Shown: positions 58,638 through 64,000 of the stretch, in pieces | Numbering within the stretch: position 1 is the stretch's first letter | How the letters are laid out: each line of letters opens with the position of its first letter | NCBI RefSeq assembly: GCF_035917675.1 | Contig: NZ_CP109104.1 | Span: forward strand, 310,001-374,000 | Length of the DNA stretch: 64,000 bases | From: Streptomyces sp. NBC_01775 | GTDB taxonomy: Bacteria > Actinomycetota > Actinomycetes > Streptomycetales > Streptomycetaceae | Direction: 5' to 3' | The notes under the pieces: model-generated | What the model was told of the DNA's origin: nothing | Seen by the model: the letters and a program-made list of their open reading frames with translations, nothing else | Database searches by the model: none | Made by a program: the position numbers and the translations under genes

Positions 58638-59890
58638 CACCTCACAGGGACGGCAGCGGGACCGTCGACAACGCCGCGTTCCTGGAAGGCGAGCGTCTCC
58701 ACGGGCACGGCCAGCCGCAGGCCGGGCAGCCGTCGGAACAGCTCCCGGAGCGCGACCGTAAGTTCCAGCCGGGCCAGGTGCTGCCCCAGACACTGATGGA
58801 TGCCGTAGCCGAAGCCGAGGTGGTGGCGCGGCCGGTTCCGGGCGCAGTGCAGGCGGTCGGGTTCCTCGAAGACCCCCGGATCGTGGTTGGCGGCCTGTAG
58901 GGAAACCAGCACGCCCTCGTCGGCCCGTACGGTGACCCCACCGACGGTGACGTTCTCGGTGGCCTGCCGGAAAGCGGTGTGGAACGGCGACAGGAAGCGG
59001 AGCAGTTCCTCGACCACCCCGGAAAGCCGCTCCGGGGCGGCGCACAGTTCCCGCTGCAACTCGGGCGCCTGGAGCAGTTGGACGACGGCCAGTCCGAGTG
59101 CTTTGGAGGACGGGTCGTGTCCGGCCACCAGCAGCACCATCGCCACGCCGACGGTCTCGTCCAGCGCCAGTTCGCCAGTGTGGACTTGGTCGGCCATCAG
59201 ACGGCTCAGCAGGTCGTCCCGCGGCTCGGCTGCCTTCGCCCGGAGCAGGTCGCGCAGGTACGCGTCGAATTCCTCGACAGCGGTGCTCACCTCGTGCGAC
59301 GGGGCTGTGAGACTGCCGATCAGCCGGCCCCACTCGTGGAAGAGGTGCCGGTCCTCGTAGGGCACCCCCAGCACCTCGCAGATCACCGCGACCGGCAGGG
59401 GCAGGGCGAAGTGCTCCACCAGGTCGGCGGGTGGGCCGTGCGCACACAGTGCGTCGAGGAGCCCACCGGTGATGCGCTCTACAGCCGGCCGCAGGCCGGC
59501 GACCCGTTTGGGGGTGAAGTCCTTGGTCAGCATGCGGCGGAGGCGGCCGTGTGCGGGCGGGTCGTACTCCAGGAAGGCGCCGGGCACCGACTGGATGGGT
59601 TCGGCCTGGACGGTGGGGAAACCGGGCCGCTCGGACATCGAGCTGAACCGTGGGTCGGTCAGCACGGCGCGGGCGTCGGCGTAGCGGGTCACCAGCCAGG
59701 TGTGCCGCCCTCCGGGGAGAGCAACCATGTGCACGGGTTGCTCCTGCCGCCAACGGGCGAGTACCGCCGGTGGGTCGAGCAGGCTCTCGCGCGGCAGCGG
59801 AAAGAAGACGGGGGGCACGCTTCCGGCAGCCCCGGCGGCGTGGGGCGCAGTCTCCGCTGTCTCAGAGTCGGTGGTGGTGGTGTCGGTCAT
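58634..59890 (-). CDS. Cytochrome P450, NRPS-cluster oxidase
   Basis: A 418-residue P450. The haem motif 'LGFGYGIHQCLGQHLARLEL' has the Cys near residue 366. ExxR lies in 'VVEELLRFLSPFHTAFRQAT'. The I-helix reads 'MVLLVAGHDPSSKALGLAVV': the acid is present, but the conserved Thr is replaced by Pro-Ser. ATG 59890 follows GGGAG. It starts 18 bp after the NRPS stop and overlaps the ferredoxin gene. It is the likely first oxidase acting on the released or carrier-bound product. Confidence 0.94.
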   Translation of the reverse strand: MTDTTTTDSETAETAPHAAGAAGSVPPVFFPLPRESLLDPPAVLARWRQEQPVHMVALPGGRHTWLVTRYADARAVLTDPRFSSMSERPGFPTVQAEPIQSVPGAFLEYDPPAHGRLRRMLTKDFTPKRVAGLRPAVERITGGLLDALCAHGPPADLVEHFALPLPVAVICEVLGVPYEDRHLFHEWGRLIGSLTAPSHEVSTAVEEFDAYLRDLLRAKAAEPRDDLLSRLMADQVHTGELALDETVGVAMVLLVAGHDPSSKALGLAVVQLLQAPELQRELCAAPERLSGVVEELLRFLSPFHTAFRQATENVTVGGVTVRADEGVLVSLQAANHDPGVFEEPDRLHCARNRPRHHLGFGYGIHQCLGQHLARLELTVALRELFRRLPGLRLAVPVETLAFQERGVVDGPAAVPVRW

Positions 59891-59907
59891 CACGACTCCC
59901 AAGTCGT

Positions 59908-62900
59908 TCAGCGAACTGGCACAGGCGAAGCGGCGGACCGTGGACGAGGCAGGTACTCGATCTGGAAGAAGTGCTCGAGATACCGGTCCAGCAGTGTGTC
60001 GTCCACCGGAGGACAGTGCAGCCCCGAGCCGCTCAGTGCCCGCTCGACGTTGCGGCGGTCGAGCTGGGGGAAGACACCGTTGACGTACAGCTCCTTGACG
60101 CTCAGCCGGGACTTGTGCGCCTGGTCCACGCACAGCGGTACGAAGGGCGCGGTCGGACTGGTGGGATTCTCGGCCACGTGCCGGACCAGTGCGCCCACCC
60201 AGTCGGCGTACGGCAGCGTGGCGATGCGATAGCCCGCGGCGCGCATCTGCTCGACCATGTCCGCCAGGACGGCGGGGCGGGGGTTCGTCAGGTGGTAGAC
60301 GTGGCGCTCCGTGGGGCGGGTCAGCGCGATATGCGTGAGAGCGTCCGCGACGTGGTCGACCGGTACGAAGTCCAGCGGCAGGTCGAGATCGGGGGCCAGA
60401 CCGATCTCCGCGATGGCACGGAAGAGCGAGCAGATGGCAGTCCGGGTGTTGCAGATGCCGGTGTGCCGTTCACCTGTGATTTCGTACGGACGGTGGACAG
60501 CCACCGGAAGACCGGCGTCCGCCGCGTGCTGGAGCAGCCGCTCTCCGACCCACTTGGACTCGGCGTAGCCCATGGTCAGCCGGTCGGCGTGGTCGAGCGG
60601 CCGGTCCTCCTCGATGTGCCGTACTCCGGCGCTGCCGAAACCGGCGACCACCGCGACGCTGGAGACGAAGTGCACGGGCACGCGGCGCGGCGCCGCCAAC
60701 CGCACGATCTCCCGGGTGCCCTCGACGTTGGCGGCACGGAGTTCTTCGTACGGGTACAGGAAGTTGACCTGGGCAGCCGCGTGCACGATGAGGTCGAGAT
60801 GTGCGGACAACTCGTGGGCTCTCTCCTCGCCGAGCCCGAGCCCGGGTGCCGACAGCTCGGCCGGGAAGCACACCACCCGTCCCGGTGGCCACTCGGCCGG
60901 TCCAGGCAAGCGGTAGCGGGCCATGGTGCTGCGGAGGCGGCGCAGGGCGTGTGCGGCGTCACGGGCGCGTACGGGGAGATGAATGCGAGCTGTGGAACGG
61001 CTCAGCAGCCGGTCCAGGAGAAAGGCCCCCACGAATCCGGTGGCTCCCGTGAGCATGATCTCGCGGGGCGGCTGATGTGCGAGCGTCCCGGCCGGCTGAG
61101 GCAGTGTCATGCCAAGCCGTGCGTCGGCTTCGAAGTCGACGGCGCGCCGGCCGCCCCGGTCCGCCGCAGTGGCAAAGGTGCGCTGGGCCGGGCTCGTGGC
61201 CGTCCCGCTCCGGGCGGCCGACGGGCCGCGCCGGTGTTCCCGCACGGCCTCGCCGAAACTGCGCAAAGAGGGCGCCCGCAACAAGCTCCGCACCAGTTTG
61301 CTGGCGACGCCCGCGTCGAGCTGGAACAACCGCAGCGCCCGGGTCACCATCTCGGAGGCCTGGAGGGAGTCACCGCCCAGCGTGAAGAAGCTGTCGTCGG
61401 GGCCGACGGGTACGCGCAGAACAAGCTCCCACAGCTGGGCCAGCGCTTGGCCCAGAGGATCGTCGAACTGTCCCTCCGCTTCGCGGTGGCGGCCGTTGTC
61501 CCCGTGCGGCACGTGCGCAGGCCCTCCGGCGCCGGGGCTCTGGTCCAACCGCCCCGTGGCTCCGGTCGTCCCAGCCTCCCCCCGCACCTCGCCGCAGGGC
61601 CGGGCCGCTACCGCGAGGCGGGCACACGCGCCGCGGTCGACCTTTCCGTTGGCCGCGACCGGGAACTCGGGCAGCACCGTGATCTCCACCGGGACCGCGT
61701 GCCTCGGCAGCCACTGCGCCAGCGACGCGCGAAGCTCCAAGGGAACAGCGGGCCGGTCCGGCACGGCCGAGGTCACATACGCGGTCAACCGTGCGGAGCC
61801 GGGGTCGCCCAGGACATCGACGACCGCCTCACCGACCGAGGGATGAGAGCGCAGCGCGTTCTCGACCTCGTCCAGCTCGATGCGGAACCCCTGGAGTTTG
61901 ACCTGCCGGTCGAGGCGCCCGTGGAACTCGAGGGTGCCGTCCGGCCGCCAGCGGGCGAGGTCTCCGGTGCGATACACCCGTGCCGACCGGCCGCTGTACG
62001 CGTCACCGCTCCGGAAGGGGTCCGGGATGAAGCGGGCGGCGGTGAGCGCTTCCTCGCCGAGGTATCCCAGGGCCAGGCCGTCCCCGCCGACGAGTAGTTC
62101 ACCGATCTCACCGACAGCCGCGTGCGTGCCGTCCGGACGCACCACGTAGCAGTGGGAGTTGGAGACCGGGCGGCCGATCGGGACGCTGGTGGCACCCTGC
62201 GGCACCTCTTCCACCAGGTGCGCGGTGGAGATCACGGTGTTCTCGGTCGGGCCGTAGAAGTTGACCAGCCGCCCCGGCCGGGACCGCGCCAGCACCTGCC
62301 TGGCCAGGTCGGGGTCGAGAGCCTCACCGCCTGCGGAGAGAAACCGCAGGCCGGAGAACGTTCCGGGGCCGGTCCGTGCGATGTGGTGCAGGACGCCGGT
62401 GGTGAGGAAGGCCACCGTGACACCGGACCCCTCGATCTCGGCCCGCAACGCCTGCGGCGTGAGCAGGACCTCGGTGTCCACCAGTACCAGGCACGCTCCG
62501 TTCACCAGCGCGGACCAGATCTCGATGGTGGAGGCGTCCGACGAAGGACTGTAGCCGTGCAGAATCCGGTCCTGGGGGACGACGGTGAGGTGACTGGTCC
62601 CCCTGGCGAGCCGTACGACGCCCCGGTGCGGCACTGCCACCGGCTTCGGCCGGCCTGTGGTCCCGGAGGTGAACATCACGTAAGCGCAGTCGTCGGCGGT
62701 CACCTTGGGCTCCTCGGGCCCGGCCGCATCGCGGTTGCCCGCCGGCCTGCCGGGGATCCTGCCGAGCGCGCGCGGCGGACCACCGTGCGGGGCAGGGGCC
62801 GGGGCCGGGAACACGCCGTCCGCACCGGAGGACGGGGCACTCGCGGGGGTCCGACCGTCCTCCACCGGTTGCAGCTGGAGGCGAGCGTCCACATCCCGCA

Positions 62901-63309
62901 GCGGGCACACGCTTCCGGGAAGTGTCACCACCGCGCGGACCTCGGCGTCTTCCGCCATGGCGCGCAGCCTCGCCACCGGGTGTTTCTGGTCCAGCGGTAC
63001 GTACGCAGCGCCGGCCCGGAGAATGCCCAGCAGCGCGACCAGTGCCTCCAGGCTGCGCCCGCCGCTCACGCCCACGAAGGAGCCCTCGTGCACCCCGGCC
63101 GCGCGCAACCGGTGTGCCAACGCGAGGGACTGCTCGTCGAGTTCGCCGTAGGTGAGTCGGCGCTCTCCATGCCTGGCGGCCAACGCTTCCGGGTCGGAAG
63201 CGGCGCAGCGTGCGAACAACTCGTGCAGGCACGCGTCGCGTGGATACTCGGTCGCTGTGTCGTTCCATTCCTGGATCTGCGCGGACACGCTCCCGGAGTC
63301 TTTCGTCAT
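59908..63309 (-). CDS. Single-module NRPS: adenylation, carrier, thioester reductase
   Basis: A 1133-residue A-PCP-R synthetase without condensation domain. The A domain (about 28-560) has 'YVMFTSGTTGRPKPVAVPHR' (A3), 'GFRIELDEVENALRSHPSVG' (A8) and the A10 lysine in 'PVAANGKVDRGACARLAV'. My reading of the pocket is D-A-I-F-L-A-F-V-I; the leading Asp implies an alpha-amino acid, probably a hydrophobic one. The carrier Ser is in 'DSFFTLGGDSLQASEMVTRA' (about 647). The reductase has 'EIMLTGATGFVGAFLLDRLL' (about 750) and Tyr/Lys in 'MGYAESKWVGERLLQHAADA'. It should load one amino acid and release it as an aldehyde or alcohol. Confidence 0.95.
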   Translation of the reverse strand: MTKDSGSVSAQIQEWNDTATEYPRDACLHELFARCAASDPEALAARHGERRLTYGELDEQSLALAHRLRAAGVHEGSFVGVSGGRSLEALVALLGILRAGAAYVPLDQKHPVARLRAMAEDAEVRAVVTLPGSVCPLRDVDARLQLQPVEDGRTPASAPSSGADGVFPAPAPAPHGGPPRALGRIPGRPAGNRDAAGPEEPKVTADDCAYVMFTSGTTGRPKPVAVPHRGVVRLARGTSHLTVVPQDRILHGYSPSSDASTIEIWSALVNGACLVLVDTEVLLTPQALRAEIEGSGVTVAFLTTGVLHHIARTGPGTFSGLRFLSAGGEALDPDLARQVLARSRPGRLVNFYGPTENTVISTAHLVEEVPQGATSVPIGRPVSNSHCYVVRPDGTHAAVGEIGELLVGGDGLALGYLGEEALTAARFIPDPFRSGDAYSGRSARVYRTGDLARWRPDGTLEFHGRLDRQVKLQGFRIELDEVENALRSHPSVGEAVVDVLGDPGSARLTAYVTSAVPDRPAVPLELRASLAQWLPRHAVPVEITVLPEFPVAANGKVDRGACARLAVAARPCGEVRGEAGTTGATGRLDQSPGAGGPAHVPHGDNGRHREAEGQFDDPLGQALAQLWELVLRVPVGPDDSFFTLGGDSLQASEMVTRALRLFQLDAGVASKLVRSLLRAPSLRSFGEAVREHRRGPSAARSGTATSPAQRTFATAADRGGRRAVDFEADARLGMTLPQPAGTLAHQPPREIMLTGATGFVGAFLLDRLLSRSTARIHLPVRARDAAHALRRLRSTMARYRLPGPAEWPPGRVVCFPAELSAPGLGLGEERAHELSAHLDLIVHAAAQVNFLYPYEELRAANVEGTREIVRLAAPRRVPVHFVSSVAVVAGFGSAGVRHIEEDRPLDHADRLTMGYAESKWVGERLLQHAADAGLPVAVHRPYEITGERHTGICNTRTAICSLFRAIAEIGLAPDLDLPLDFVPVDHVADALTHIALTRPTERHVYHLTNPRPAVLADMVEQMRAAGYRIATLPYADWVGALVRHVAENPTSPTAPFVPLCVDQAHKSRLSVKELYVNGVFPQLDRRNVERALSGSGLHCPPVDDTLLDRYLEHFFQIEYLPRPRSAASPVPVR

Positions 63310-63358
63310 CAGCCGTGTGCTCCCGGTGCACCTGGGTGGACTGCGTCCTCGGTCAACG

Positions 63359-63868
63359 TCATGAGGGTTGCGGGACGGGCCGCGGACTGTGCGGGGCCGT
63401 CTCGTGATGGGGGCTCTGCTCGGTCGCGGGTGTGCGGGAGAAGTCGGCGGAGTACCAGCGTCGCGGACGCATCTGGACCGTCACCGTCGCGGAGAGGTCG
63501 AAGTCCGCTCCGCTCAGATAGTGTTCCGCGGCGTCCGGCTCCAGGTAGCGATAGGCCAACGCGCGGTGCTCGGCCATGTTCCCGCCGTCGTGGAGGACGG
63601 TGGCGGGACCCTGCACGCTCACGTACCGGTACGGCTCGCTCTCTTCCTGCACGCACAGGGAGAACTCGCCGGCGGCTTCGATGAGCCGCGCCTTACGTGA
63701 ATCGCTCCCCATGACGCATACGACCTCACCGCCCGGCTCGTACCTGTACCAGACCGGAACCGTCAGTGGAGCTCTGCCCGTCTCCGCCGCGGACGCCACG
63801 CTCAGCACGCCGACGTGCACGCTGGAAAGGAAGTCCTCCCGCTGCTTCGAGTCCATGACGGTAGACAT
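63359..63868 (-). CDS. PPOX-family flavin/F420-binding protein
   Basis: A 169-residue split-barrel protein of the pyridoxamine-phosphate-oxidase-like superfamily. 'FLSSVHVGVLSVASAAETGR' and 'APLTVPVWYRYEPGGEVVCV' form the barrel; 'SRKARLIEAAGEFSLCVQEE' and 'PYRYVSVQGPATVLHDGGNM' hold the cofactor edge. ATG 63868 follows GAGGAG. It is the first gene of the NRPS block (49 bp before the NRPS). It may oxidise or reduce an imine or dihydro-aromatic intermediate with FMN or F420, but this is inference. Confidence 0.9.
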   Translation of the reverse strand: MSTVMDSKQREDFLSSVHVGVLSVASAAETGRAPLTVPVWYRYEPGGEVVCVMGSDSRKARLIEAAGEFSLCVQEESEPYRYVSVQGPATVLHDGGNMAEHRALAYRYLEPDAAEHYLSGADFDLSATVTVQMRPRRWYSADFSRTPATEQSPHHETAPHSPRPVPQPS

Positions 63869-63969
63869 GCATAACTCCTCAGAAATGTAGTCCGTGGGCG
63901 TACACAAGGCCGCCTGCTCTCCAGGACGAGAGCACGGCCCAAGGGGTGTGGAACAGCCAGGAAATCAGG

Positions 63970-64000
63970 ATGAAGAATGCGATGAAGTCTCGTCTTGTCG
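63970..64000 (+). CDS. Possible start of a gene cut by the window end
   Basis: ATG 63970 follows AGGAAATCAGG and begins MKNAMKSRLV, which would suit a signal peptide or small precursor. Only ten codons are visible. It would be divergent from the PPOX-NRPS block, 101 bp away. Confidence 0.3.
   Translation, partial: MKNAMKSRLV

Overview
The window looks like an accessory stretch of a Streptomyces chromosome. The base composition is very GC-rich, genes often start with GTG or overlap as ATGA/GTGA, and families typical of the genus recur: a DUF574-type methyltransferase, an ECF41 sigma factor, a SARP regulator, an imine reductase and an NRPS/P450 cluster. About a dozen decayed genes and two insertion-sequence relics lie among intact catabolic, transport and regulatory genes, as expected of a rearranged chromosome arm. 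I saw no rRNA, tRNA, CRISPR or phage genes.

Left part (1-12 kb): a small dimeric-barrel protein; relics of IS5- and IS630-type transposases; a histidine-rich secreted protein; two direct-repeat tracts; a DUF574 methyltransferase; the efeO-efeB-efeU iron uptake operon behind two iron-box-like sites; a secreted amidase; a secreted GH43 glycosidase; and the threonine-degrading pair tdh-kbl with a coupled LysR gene.

13.9-24 kb: a strongly decayed zone. It holds a frameshifted methyltransferase, an acyl carrier protein, a piece of an EntE/DhbE-type adenylation enzyme, the tail of an alpha/beta hydrolase, two DUF5132-like genes around a 70-residue protein, an orphan StrB1-like amidinotransferase and a relic of a metal P-type ATPase. 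Intact genes follow: a luciferase-like monooxygenase, an MFS exporter, a triple-S1-domain protein, and an imine reductase divergent from a MerR regulator.

24-41 kb: a secreted PL10-like pectate lyase, a lipoprotein, an S9 peptidase, a broken quinone-reductase gene, a vitamin B12 uptake operon (btuF-btuC-btuD) preceded by a cobalamin riboswitch, an ECF41 sigma factor with its partner flavoprotein, and a LysR/MFS pair with a perfect operator-like palindrome.

41-49 kb: a fructosamine (Amadori product) utilisation locus resembling Bacillus frlBONMD: deglycase, kinase, binding protein and two permeases, with no ATPase. A divergent LacI-type regulator and two perfect GGGAACGTTCCC operators complete it. 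A broken SARP/NB-ARC regulator follows.

50-64 kb: a phytoene-desaturase-like oxidoreductase; a TetR / FAD-monooxygenase / membrane-protein group; two decayed methyltransferases; a deaminase; and a compact biosynthetic cluster on the minus strand. The cluster comprises a PPOX flavoprotein, an A-PCP-reductase NRPS, two P450s with atypical I-helices, a ferredoxin and a methyltransferase. It predicts a reductively released amino-aldehyde product that is then oxidised and methylated, and it may continue past the right edge.
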